Source of the DNA: Verrucomicrobiota bacterium
Lineage (GTDB): Bacteria > Verrucomicrobiota > Verrucomicrobiia > Chthoniobacterales > Terrimicrobiaceae
Reading direction: 5' to 3'
Assembly (NCBI GenBank): GCA_026398285.1
Contig: JAPLTI010000022.1
Coordinates: 1-13,760, forward strand
Length of the DNA stretch: 13,760 bases
Below, piece after piece: positions 5,812 to 12,449 of this stretch. Made by a program: the position numbers and the translations under genes. Each line of letters opens with the position of its first letter. Position 1 is the stretch's first letter. The notes beneath the pieces are model-generated. The model was not told the origin of the DNA, made no database searches, and saw only the letters and a program-made list of their open reading frames with translations.

Positions 5812-6819
5812 TTATGGCTGGCGAAGCGTGTAGTAACCGGTCTTTTTTCCACCGACTTTCTCCACAACGCCAGCGTCCAACAAGGGACGCAGCAAGTCCA
5901 TCGCACCCTGTCGGGATATTTTCATGGCGGCCCAGATTTCCGCCGGGGCCATGCGGCCATGGTCCCGAAGAAGCTGAAGCAGCCGTTCCTGTTTGGGACG
6001 AAGCACCAATTTCTCCGGCGATCTCACCTCCAGCGCCTGCACACGGAGCCATGCGTTCTCAAGGGTTAGCCGAACACCTTCGGCGCAGTATTCAAGCCAT
6101 CCGGTGAGGTCTTCGCCGACCTTCCGAACAGCATCTAGTGCGGCATAGTATCCGGGGCGATCCTCCCAATAGTATTCATCGACGGAGAAAATGTGGTGGC
6201 TGTCGAATCCACGCCGATAGAGTTCCCACAACGCCAATGCGCGACCGGTTCGCCCATTGCCATCGGCAAAAGGATGAATGTCCTCGAAACGATAGTGCAG
6301 GATGGCGGAACTGAGCACCGGCGAGAGTTTGGAGGACTCTTTGTTCCACCAGTCCAGAAGCTCAAACATGAGGCCAGAGACATCCGCTGCGGCAGGCGGA
6401 AAATGGTTGCCCACACGCACGGCGATCATTCGATAACTTCCGGCGGTGCCTTGATCCATCACCTCGCCCGCCAGAATTCTATGCAACTCGAAGAGATCCT
6501 CGTGGGAGATTCGCTCCTTCATGGCGTGCTTCTCCACATAACGCAATCCGGCGAAGTAATTGAGCACCTCCCGCCGCGATCGAGTATCCGAGGCCACGAT
6601 TTCCCGTCCCTCCTCCAGCGCACGGACCTGCTCCAGCGTCAAGGGATTGCCTTCAATTGCAGTCGAAGCATGAACATTACGAGTTCGGGTGTCCTTTTGA
6701 AGCGCAGGAATCCATGAAACCTCCACAGCCGCACCTTGAATGCGCTCACGAAGTGCCGCAATCGTCTCCACCAGAGAAAGCAGGCTCGGAGTGATGGTAA
6801 AATGCGGGATGTAGGACAT
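5812..6819 (-). CDS. Fic-family protein (class II AMPylase) with C-terminal winged helix
   Basis: A Fic protein of 335 residues from the ATG at 6819. HPFADGNGRTGR (182-193) is the complete catalytic motif, with the histidine base and the phosphate-binding GNG. N-terminal STAIEG (52-57) fits the inhibitory (S/T)xxxE(G/N) motif, so this is class II, with its own autoinhibitory helix rather than a separate antitoxin. A flap-like segment precedes the core. The C-terminal 60 residues (PKQERLLQLLRDHGRMAPAEIWAAMKISRQGAMDLLRPLL) form a winged helix, often found in Fic proteins that may bind DNA. Such enzymes usually move AMP to a target hydroxyl; the target is unknown. A TTG at 6831 would add four residues, but it lies in a direct-repeat array. 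It is a single gene: aldo-keto reductase upstream on the same strand, repeat-borne terminator downstream. Confidence 0.92.
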   Translation of the reverse strand: MSYIPHFTITPSLLSLVETIAALRERIQGAAVEVSWIPALQKDTRTRNVHASTAIEGNPLTLEQVRALEEGREIVASDTRSRREVLNYFAGLRYVEKHAMKERISHEDLFELHRILAGEVMDQGTAGSYRMIAVRVGNHFPPAAADVSGLMFELLDWWNKESSKLSPVLSSAILHYRFEDIHPFADGNGRTGRALALWELYRRGFDSHHIFSVDEYYWEDRPGYYAALDAVRKVGEDLTGWLEYCAEGVRLTLENAWLRVQALEVRSPEKLVLRPKQERLLQLLRDHGRMAPAEIWAAMKISRQGAMDLLRPLLDAGVVEKVGGKKTGYYTLRQP

Positions 6820-6822
6820 CCA

Positions 6823-6854
6823 ATAAGTCAAGCATAAGTCAACTTATTAGTCAA
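6823..6854. promoter_or_regulatory. Three helically phased 9-bp direct repeats over the fic start
   Basis: ATAAGTCAA (6823-6831), ATAAGTCAA (6834-6842) and ATTAGTCAA (6846-6854) recur every 11 and 12 bp, about one per DNA turn. On the minus strand each reads TTGACT followed by A/T-rich bases, also a -35-like hexamer. Inside lies a perfect palindrome, ATAAGT-CA-ACTTAT (6834-6847). The cluster ends 4 bp before the fic ATG. It looks like an operator for a cooperative or dimeric regulator; the winged helix of the Fic protein itself is a candidate binder (inference). Confidence 0.6.
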
Positions 6855-6901
6855 GCCGTCAGCAGAGAGCTTGTATTCGTGAAGGCGGGCGGGGCGTGTT
6901 T

Positions 6902-7894
6902 TTAGAGCCTGCAAGCCGCATCGATCGCGGCGAGTTCCTCGGGAGTGATGTGTATTTTTTCCAAAGTGACCACATTTTCCTGAATCTGCTGGAGGCTACT
7001 GGCTCCGATGAGAACGGATGTGACTGCGGGTCGGGCGAGCACCCAGGCCAGGGCGAGTTGAGCGAGAGTTTGACCGCGATTCGCGGCGATCTCTGCAAGG
7101 GCGCGAACGCGTTGCATTTTTTCCTCGGTGACCTGGTCTGGCTTGAGAAATCCATGGGGTTTGCTGGCTCTGGATCCGTCTTCGATTCCTTTCAGGTAGC
7201 GACATGTGAGAAGCCCCTGTGCGAGCGGGCAGAACGCGATGCAACCGGCGCCCACATCGAGAAGGACATCTGATAGCCCGTCCTCTACCCAGCGGTTAAA
7301 TAAATTATACCGGGGTTGGTGGATGAGGAGCGGAACGCCGGCGGATGCGAGGAGGTCAGCGGCGCGGCGTGTCATGTCGGCGGGATAGTTTGAGACGCCG
7401 GCGTAGAGCGCCTTGCCTGAGCGCACGGCTTGCACGAGGGCGCCTACGGTCTCTTCGAGCGGGGTTTCTGTATCGGGGCGGTGGCTGTAAAAAATATCCA
7501 CATAATCGAGCCCGAGGCGCTTGAGGCTTTGGTCCAGGCTGGCGAGCAGCGATTTGCGGGAGCCCCACTCTCCGTGCGGCCCGGGCCACATGCGGTAACC
7601 CGCCTTGGTCGAGACAACTAGCTCATCACGGTATGCACGCAGGTCGTTTTTTAAAATCCGTCCGAATGTCTCTTCGGCGCTGCCGGGCACGGGGCCGTAG
7701 TTGTTCGCGAGATCGAAATGCGTGATGCCAAGGTCGAAGGAACCAAGGATCATTTCCTGGCAGTTTTCAAACACATCGACACTGCCGAAATTATGCCACA
7801 AGCCGAGCGAGATTGCAGGAAGAAGGAGGCCGCTGCGACCGCAGCGGCGGTAAGGCATGCGGTCGTAGCGGATAGCGGAAGGGATATAGTTCAT
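6902..7894 (-). CDS. gpr: Aldo-keto reductase, YghZ/L-glyceraldehyde-3-phosphate reductase type
   Basis: A 330-residue (beta/alpha)8 aldo-keto reductase, very like E. coli YghZ/Gpr (AKR14). Shared stretches include RYDRMPYRRCGRSGLLLPAI, LGLWHNFG, GITHFDLANNYGPVPGSAEE, STKAGYRMWPGPHG, LDYVDIFYSHRPD and VTSVLIGASSLQQIQENV. The catalytic tetrad is Asp61, Tyr66, Lys97 and His138. Family enzymes reduce aldehydes with NADPH; YghZ reduces L-glyceraldehyde 3-phosphate and methylglyoxal. The ATG overlaps the stop of the upstream acyltransferase as ATGA (7891-7894), so the two are translationally coupled. That coupling to lipid-type enzymes could mean a different natural substrate here, but nothing in the sequence shows this. 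Confidence 0.9.
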   Translation of the reverse strand: MNYIPSAIRYDRMPYRRCGRSGLLLPAISLGLWHNFGSVDVFENCQEMILGSFDLGITHFDLANNYGPVPGSAEETFGRILKNDLRAYRDELVVSTKAGYRMWPGPHGEWGSRKSLLASLDQSLKRLGLDYVDIFYSHRPDTETPLEETVGALVQAVRSGKALYAGVSNYPADMTRRAADLLASAGVPLLIHQPRYNLFNRWVEDGLSDVLLDVGAGCIAFCPLAQGLLTCRYLKGIEDGSRASKPHGFLKPDQVTEEKMQRVRALAEIAANRGQTLAQLALAWVLARPAVTSVLIGASSLQQIQENVVTLEKIHITPEELAAIDAACRL

Positions 7895-9012
7895 AAAAGG
7901 AATTTCTCATAAAGCCCCCACTCGCGATCCGGCTCGCCGCCGACGATTTGGCAGACATCGATGATTTCGACGTTGGTATCTTCGAGCCAGCCGAGTATGG
8001 CGTGGGTGTGGTGTTTTTTGGCTTCGCTGAATTGCTCATGCACGAGCCAGGCGTGGAGGCCCTTGTCACGAAATTCCGGAACCACCCCGAGCACGGTCTG
8101 GCGGCAGGTTTTGATCTTCCGGGTTTTCATCAGAAAAAAAATATGGAGCAACCGCAGCCAGTGCGGGGTGTTTTTAGCAGCGGCGAGAATTTCGTTGAAG
8201 TTCGGCAGGGTAATGGCCACGCCGGCGTCACGGCCTTTCGATTCGCCGATGAGCAGCAGGCGGGGGTCGGCGATAGCACGAATATCCTCCGCCGAGTCGA
8301 GTAAGTCTTCCATGCCGATGGGAACGAATCCCCAGTTTCTTTCGAGGGTGGCATTGTAAACTTCGCGGACAATTTTGAGTTCCTCATCGAGCCGCTTGAG
8401 TTGGAATGGGCGGGTCGTGAGGTTGGCGCGTTTTTTCAGGCGCTCCACGATGCGGGTAAACCTCTCCGGAGGATTGAGCTGGTGGAGAGGGAGACTGAGC
8501 ACATAGAGGGTGCGGACTTTTTTGAACCCCAGATCCTCGAGCAGGCTGGCGTAGTAGGAGGGATTCCATGGCAAGCCGATGACGGGCTGTTTTTCGAAGC
8601 CGTTCAGGAGAACCCCGCAGTCGTCATTGATGCTGGGATTGTAAGGTCCGCGCGAAGTATCGAGGCCCGCTTCCCGGAGAACCCCGGCGACCTTCTCAAA
8701 AAGCGCGCGGGCCACAGCAGGTTCATTCACGCAGTCAAAAAAACCAAAGAAGCCGACCTTGTCTTTGTGGTATTCATTGTGAGAGCGGTTCACGACCGCC
8801 GCGATGCGGCCTATGGGGCGCCCGCCACGCTCAGCGATGAAGGCTGTGATAGCGCCGTGGCGACGCTGGAATGTCGAATCGGGGGCGAGAAACTTTGCAA
8901 CGCTACCGGGAAACGGAGGCACAAAGGCCTGATCCGTTTTGTGAATACTCTCCGCCGTTCTCTCGAACCGCATCCGTTGCGACGGCGTCTGGCAAACGGA
9001 AATCGAAAACAT
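7891..9012 (-). CDS. Two-domain GNAT-like N-acyltransferase, candidate bacterial ceramide synthase
   Basis: A 373-residue protein of a GNAT-related family. The N-terminal half has DQAFVPPFP (27-35), a GRPIGRIAAVVNRSHNEYHKDKVGFFGFFDC block (about 64-94), RGPYNPSINDDCG (121-133) and LPWNPSYYASLLEDLGFKK (147-165). The C-terminal half has TVLGVVPEFRDKGLHAWLV (about 302-320), a GNAT acyl-CoA-binding loop. The start is the ATG at 9012, where homology to relatives begins (FSISVCQTP as the first strand); in-frame ATGs at 9036 and 9045 are alternatives. It overlaps the upstream serine-palmitoyltransferase-like gene by 110 bp in another frame, and ends in an ATGA overlap with the aldo-keto reductase. 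From memory, the Caulobacter ceramide synthase (bCerS) is a GNAT-like acyltransferase that N-acylates 3-ketosphinganine. Pairing with an SPT-like gene suggests the same job here; this is inference, as relatives are usually annotated only as N-acetyltransferases. Confidence 0.8.
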   Translation of the reverse strand: MFSISVCQTPSQRMRFERTAESIHKTDQAFVPPFPGSVAKFLAPDSTFQRRHGAITAFIAERGGRPIGRIAAVVNRSHNEYHKDKVGFFGFFDCVNEPAVARALFEKVAGVLREAGLDTSRGPYNPSINDDCGVLLNGFEKQPVIGLPWNPSYYASLLEDLGFKKVRTLYVLSLPLHQLNPPERFTRIVERLKKRANLTTRPFQLKRLDEELKIVREVYNATLERNWGFVPIGMEDLLDSAEDIRAIADPRLLLIGESKGRDAGVAITLPNFNEILAAAKNTPHWLRLLHIFFLMKTRKIKTCRQTVLGVVPEFRDKGLHAWLVHEQFSEAKKHHTHAILGWLEDTNVEIIDVCQIVGGEPDREWGLYEKFLL

Positions 9013-10243
9013 TTTTGCGGCGTCCTGGATTGGCATAGGCAGGGTCATCAAAGGTTCCCAACTCGCGTGCGAGTTTTTCAAAAATCTCAAGCACACGGTC
9101 GAGGTCTTCATCCGTGTGAGTGGCCATGAAGCTGGTGCGAACGATGGCTTCGCCATAACGCACGGCGGGATAGATGGCCGGCGTGGCGAATATCCCCTCT
9201 TCAAATAGGCGCTGGGTGAAGATAAAGGCCTTCGCCTCACTACCGATGAGAATTGGCACAATCGGCGTTTTGGTTTCGCCAATATTGAATCCGATGCGCT
9301 TGAAGCCTTCGTGCATCTTGCGGGTGTTCCGCCAAAGTTGTTCGATGCGCCACTCTTCCTCCTGCATGAGTTCGAGGGCCTTTTTCACACCGCCAACGAC
9401 GGCCGGCGCAAGGGCAGCTGTGAAAATCAAACATCGGGCGCGGTGCTTCAGATACTCGACCATCTGGCCATTTCCAGCGATGAAGCCGCCCATGGAACCA
9501 AGCGATTTCGAGAAAGTGCCCATGGTGATGTCCACCTGGTCTTGCACACCGAAATGATCCACGGTGCCACGACCTTGGCGGCCAAGCACGCCGAGCGAGT
9601 GGGCTTCGTCCACATAGACAAAGGCGCCGTGGCGCTTCGACACTGGGATGATTTCAGGCAGGTTGGCGATGTCGCCCGACATGCTGAAGACGCCATCGAG
9701 AATGACCAAACGACCGGATTCTTCCGGAAGGCGCTTGAGACGGTTTTCGAGAGATGTGGCGGAGTTGTGCCGAAATGGAATCAACTTCGCAGGCGCAAAC
9801 TGGCAACCATCGATGATGCTCGCATGGTTCTCGCGGTCGCAGAGGATAGAGTCTCCCTCTTCTGTGAGCGCAATCAGAGCACCTTGGTTGGCAAAAAAAC
9901 CGGTGGAGAAAAGAATGGCGTCCTCACAGCCAAGAAAATCGGCAATGGCCTCCTCCAGCTCCACATGGAGTTTGATGGTGCCATTCAGTAGGCGAGAACC
10001 GGTGCAGCCGGCCCCGTAGCGTCGCGTCGCGTCGCAGGCGGCCTCAACCACGCGCGGATCCTGCGCAAGACCGAGGTAATTGTTCGACCCGATCATGATT
10101 TTTCGCTCACCGTCACAGATCACATAATTGCCATGCGGCTCCTCGATTGATCGAAAATATGGATAAAACCCTTGGGCGCGCGCATCCGCACTGTCCCTGT
10201 ATTCCCTGCATTTTTGAAAGAGATCTCTCGGTCCGTTAGCCAT
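8903..10243 (-). CDS. spt: Serine palmitoyltransferase-like PLP enzyme (alpha-oxoamine synthase)
   Basis: A 446-residue fold-type I PLP enzyme. Visible elements: NNYLGLAQDP (54-63), GSRLLNGT (82-89), FSTGFFANQGAL (112-123), NHASI (139-143, His140 stacking on PLP), FRHN, VYVDEAHSLGVLG (209-221, Asp212 and His215) and GTFSKSLGSMGGF (242-254, Schiff-base Lys246). The VDEAHS and GTFSKS(V/L)G(T/S)xGGF wording matches bacterial serine palmitoyltransferase (Sphingomonas type) better than 2-amino-3-ketobutyrate ligase or BioF. SPT condenses L-serine with an acyl thioester to 3-ketosphinganine, the first sphingolipid step. The ATG at 10243 is chosen because family similarity begins near ANGPRDLFQKC; a GTG at 10273 is also in frame. 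The C-terminus runs about 40 residues beyond the usual end and overlaps the next gene. BioF or ligase activity remains possible. Confidence 0.8.
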   Translation of the reverse strand: MANGPRDLFQKCREYRDSADARAQGFYPYFRSIEEPHGNYVICDGERKIMIGSNNYLGLAQDPRVVEAACDATRRYGAGCTGSRLLNGTIKLHVELEEAIADFLGCEDAILFSTGFFANQGALIALTEEGDSILCDRENHASIIDGCQFAPAKLIPFRHNSATSLENRLKRLPEESGRLVILDGVFSMSGDIANLPEIIPVSKRHGAFVYVDEAHSLGVLGRQGRGTVDHFGVQDQVDITMGTFSKSLGSMGGFIAGNGQMVEYLKHRARCLIFTAALAPAVVGGVKKALELMQEEEWRIEQLWRNTRKMHEGFKRIGFNIGETKTPIVPILIGSEAKAFIFTQRLFEEGIFATPAIYPAVRYGEAIVRTSFMATHTDEDLDRVLEIFEKLARELGTFDDPAYANPGRRKNVFDFRLPDAVATDAVRENGGEYSQNGSGLCASVSR

Positions 10244-10247
10244 CAAA

Positions 10248-10289
10248 TTAGTAAGCAAGATTTGCACCTGCACATGAGAAGTAAATCAT
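10248..10289 (-). CDS. Possible 13-codon leader peptide upstream of the spt-like gene
   Basis: On the minus strand a perfect GGAGG (10298-10302) stands 8 nt before an ATG that opens a 13-codon frame, MIYFSCAGANLAY, ending in TAA four bases before the ATG of the spt-like gene. That gene has no Shine-Dalgarno of its own, so ribosomes might load on the leader and restart. The peptide shows no attenuation signature such as repeated codons. It may be chance. Confidence 0.35.
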   Translation of the reverse strand: MIYFSCAGANLAY

Positions 10290-10370
10290 TTTTCCATCCT
10301 CCAGAGAGCAGTTGCGGTTTGAGATCTCTACGAGCAAAGCCAATGAGAAGGTGCAAAAAACATCAGCATA

Positions 10371-11744
10371 CTACTCGAGCGAGTAGCTGCGCCCCGACTC
10401 TGGAACGATCACCTCGGTGCCGCCGAGTTCACGGAAGAGCGCCAGTTGAAACCAATCGAGCGCCGGGCGGTCACCGTGAACGAGAAGGATTTTCGACGGT
10501 CGCAGAAGGGCGGCATAGTTTCTGATCGTTTCCCGGTTTGTGTGTGCGCTGAAACTGAACTCGCGGACATCGCACTTCAGCGGAATCGCAGGGTGGTCCT
10601 TATCGAGCATGATCTCCTCCCCCGGCGAGGCTTTTCGGATGCGGGCGGAAGGCGAGTCGGGATCGGAATAGCCGACGAAGAATAAATGCTGCGAAGCGTC
10701 TCCAAGAATCCGGCGGGCAAAAATATTTGAGAGCGTGTGCTCGGTCATCATGCCGCTCGACAACGCATAGATCGCGCGCTTGCGGGGCTGCACATTTTGA
10801 ATTTCCCGACCTGAGAGCACATAGGGAGCCATCTCCTGAAGCAGTTGCAACTCGGGATGGTTCCGCACCGAGGTCGCCGCCATGGCATCATACGCGGTCG
10901 TGACCTTCACGCTGAGGCCACCGATATAAATGGGAATGTTGCCGATTTCACCGCGCAGGCGCATTTGCCAGAGCAGGGCCAGAACCTCCTGAGTCTTGCC
11001 AAGGGCGAAAACGGGGATCGTCACAGTGCCACCATCGGCAATCGCCTCGCTCACGGAGCGCGAGAATCGCTCCTCCTCATTGGCGCGGGAAAAACCCACC
11101 GGTGTCGGCGAGTCGCCGCGGGTTGTTTCCATGAGCAGGTAGTCGACACCCTCCTCCGGAAAGTCAGCCCCTGTCATGATCGTCTGGTTCTCGAAATTCA
11201 CATCCCCCGTGTAGAAAAACGACTTTCCTGCATGGCGGATGAGCACCCCCACCGAGCCGAGAATATGCCCCGCGTGGTAGAACTCGAAAGTGACTTCATG
11301 GTCATCATCGCACAGATCGCCCAGGAGGTTGCGACGCTGGCGCAGCGGGCATCGCACCCAGGCCTGCTGGCAAAAATCCACGCCACGGTGTGTGTAGAGC
11401 GGATACTCCATGAGCTTTAACTCCTCGCGCTGACGCGTCATGACATTCACGGAATTGTGCAGCATGATGTCTGCGATATTCGCCGTGCCCTCGGTCATGA
11501 AAACCGGACACTGCGGCTCACGGCGCGTCAGCACCGGCAATGAGCCGATGTGATCTTGGTGGGCATGGGTGATGATGATGGCATCCACCGTCCCCTGCGG
11601 AACGGTCGCGAGATTCGGAGTAGAGCCTAGACCATCGACCTTCGGATCCGCCCCCGCATCAAGAATGATATTTTTGCCCCCGACACGCAGCCAGTAACAA
11701 TTTGAGCCGATCCCGAGGTGGCGGGTGAGGTTGACGAAATCCAT
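10371..11744 (-). CDS. Beta-CASP metallo-beta-lactamase RNase (CPSF/YSH1-like)
   Basis: A 457-residue metallo-beta-lactamase protein with a beta-CASP insert. Metal-binding motifs: Asp29 in LDAGAD, HAHQDH (60-65), His160 in HAGHILGS and Asp181 in YTGDVN. Beta-CASP motifs: an acidic residue in LLMETTRGD (motif A), the histidine of FSFSAHTNRETI (motif B) and of ILLVHGD (motif C). The order and length fit prokaryotic CPSF-73/YSH1-like RNases, zinc nucleases that process or degrade RNA in the cytoplasm. RNase J is larger and DNA-repair members have a different motif C, so RNA is the likely substrate. The ATG at 11744 has no clear Shine-Dalgarno; a short inverted repeat lies 16 nt upstream. The stop codon sits inside a 16-base near-palindrome (10371-10386), and the DUF5069 gene lies 76 bp upstream on the same strand. 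Confidence 0.92.
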   Translation of the reverse strand: MDFVNLTRHLGIGSNCYWLRVGGKNIILDAGADPKVDGLGSTPNLATVPQGTVDAIIITHAHQDHIGSLPVLTRREPQCPVFMTEGTANIADIMLHNSVNVMTRQREELKLMEYPLYTHRGVDFCQQAWVRCPLRQRRNLLGDLCDDDHEVTFEFYHAGHILGSVGVLIRHAGKSFFYTGDVNFENQTIMTGADFPEEGVDYLLMETTRGDSPTPVGFSRANEEERFSRSVSEAIADGGTVTIPVFALGKTQEVLALLWQMRLRGEIGNIPIYIGGLSVKVTTAYDAMAATSVRNHPELQLLQEMAPYVLSGREIQNVQPRKRAIYALSSGMMTEHTLSNIFARRILGDASQHLFFVGYSDPDSPSARIRKASPGEEIMLDKDHPAIPLKCDVREFSFSAHTNRETIRNYAALLRPSKILLVHGDRPALDWFQLALFRELGGTEVIVPESGRSYSLE

Positions 11745-11760
11745 GTGGAGCGAAGGTGGG

Positions 11761-11780
11761 TGAGGAATGGCGGTTCCTCA
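11761..11780. promoter_or_regulatory. Inverted repeat upstream of the beta-CASP RNase gene
   Basis: TGAGGAA (11761-11767) and TTCCTCA (11774-11780) are perfect 7-bp arms around six bases, ending 16 nt before the RNase ATG. It could be a 5'-leader hairpin or an operator. There is no U-tract after it on the minus strand, so it is not an obvious terminator of the preceding DUF5069 gene. Confidence 0.4.
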
Positions 11781-11820
11781 ATGTTTAAATCCGGACACCA
11801 AAACAAAAGCGGGACGGGGA

Positions 11821-12234
11821 TTACATCCGCCCCTCATCCGCATCGATGTAATGGAACATCGTTTGGATATCGTTGCGGTTTTCGAATCCGCTCTCTTTTT
11901 TGCGACTGACAAGGCGCTCACTGAGTTCATCACTCCAACCGCGCTTCACCATGAAGTTGTTCCAAATCTCGATTTGCTCCTCTGAGGGACGCGTGCCTTT
12001 TTGGAAGCACCACTCGAGCACCTCTTCATCGGTCCCACCGGAAAGCACGCGGTTTTTCAAATCAGAGTAACTCACGGCGAGAAATGTTGTGATGCGTTCA
12101 TCGAAGCCTTGGCCGAGATTCGCATGGAGGTCGGGATGCAACTCCCCGGCGGCCATGAGGCGGATTTTATCCACCATGCGTCCGAAGTAGACGATTCCAG
12201 CGACCTGATCCTTGGGTGAGCGCGGGTATTTCAT
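11821..12234 (-). CDS. DUF5069 domain protein
   Basis: A 137-residue soluble protein starting MKYPRSPKDQVAGIVYFGRMVDKIR, the signature opening of DUF5069, a small family found largely in Verrucomicrobiota. Further family-like blocks are NLGQGFDERITTFL, YSDLKNRVLSGGTDEEVLEWCF and PSEEQIEIWNNFMVKRGW. Function is unknown. No catalytic motif, signal peptide or membrane segment is visible; charged and aromatic residues dominate and the C-terminus (about 105-137) looks flexible. It sits alone between rsmH with its repeat-borne terminator and the RNase gene, without a visible Shine-Dalgarno. Confidence 0.85.
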   Translation of the reverse strand: MKYPRSPKDQVAGIVYFGRMVDKIRLMAAGELHPDLHANLGQGFDERITTFLAVSYSDLKNRVLSGGTDEEVLEWCFQKGTRPSEEQIEIWNNFMVKRGWSDELSERLVSRKKESGFENRNDIQTMFHYIDADEGRM

Positions 12235-12292
12235 AGGGCCATGCTGTCAGCGCACCGACAGGCATGAAAGGCTGAAAAACAAGACCCCTGAT

Positions 12293-12333
12293 AAAAGTTG
12301 AAGCCCGTCGCAACGAATGCTGCAACGGGCTTC
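12293..12333 (-). terminator. Hairpin plus U-tract in repeat copy 2, likely rsmH terminator
   Basis: The minus-strand stem GAAGCCCGTTGC / GCGACGGGCTTC (12 bp, one U-G pair) is followed by AAC and four U. It lies about 117 nt after the rsmH stop and before the DUF5069 gene, so it probably ends the rsmH transcript. Confidence 0.55.
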
Positions 12334-12412
12334 TGTTCCCCCCAGAACGAGATCACCATAACACTCGAGTTAGGGACTGCAACATCTTTTTTAAATTATT
12401 TTTATTTTTTTT
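12293..12412 (-). repeat. Dispersed 3'-UTR element, copy 2 (72-bp core at 12293-12364)
   Basis: This is the second copy of the element at 5680-5790, in the same orientation, with five substitutions in the 72-bp core and a longer T/A-rich flank (12386-12412). Read on the minus strand it begins 37 nt after the rsmH stop and carries the same G6 run and terminal hairpin (12300-12333, loop CATTCG), followed by AACTTTT. Two of the differences lie in adjacent upper-stem pairs and swap U-G for U-A and back, keeping pairing in the minus-strand RNA. Confidence 0.85.
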
Positions 12413-12449
12413 GCGACCCGCAAGGACTGGTCTTTTCAAGAGATGCGAA

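Noticed and set aside
5615..6052. N-terminal extension of the IF-1 frame to 225 residues
   Set aside because: The upstream part crosses the fic 3' end and the repeat element; IF-1 homology begins exactly at the MAKDD start at 5614.
6823..6854. CRISPR-like reading of the three short direct repeats
   Set aside because: Units are only 9 bp with 2-3 bp between them, they abut a start codon, and no cas gene is present; an operator array fits better.
9013..9282. N-terminal 90-residue extension of the GNAT-like frame
   Set aside because: It lies wholly inside the SPT-like gene in another frame, is Pro/Ser/Arg-rich, and similarity to the acyltransferase family starts near 9012.
9311..9991. Plus-strand open frame of 226 codons
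   Set aside because: It is antisense to the SPT-like gene across its PLP-binding core and has no recognisable family features.
10371..10386. Inverted repeat CTACTCG-AG-CGAGTAG as the terminator of the beta-CASP RNase gene
   Set aside because: It has almost no loop and the nearest T-run on the minus strand is about 12 nt further on, so it is a poor intrinsic terminator; it may be chance around the stop codon.
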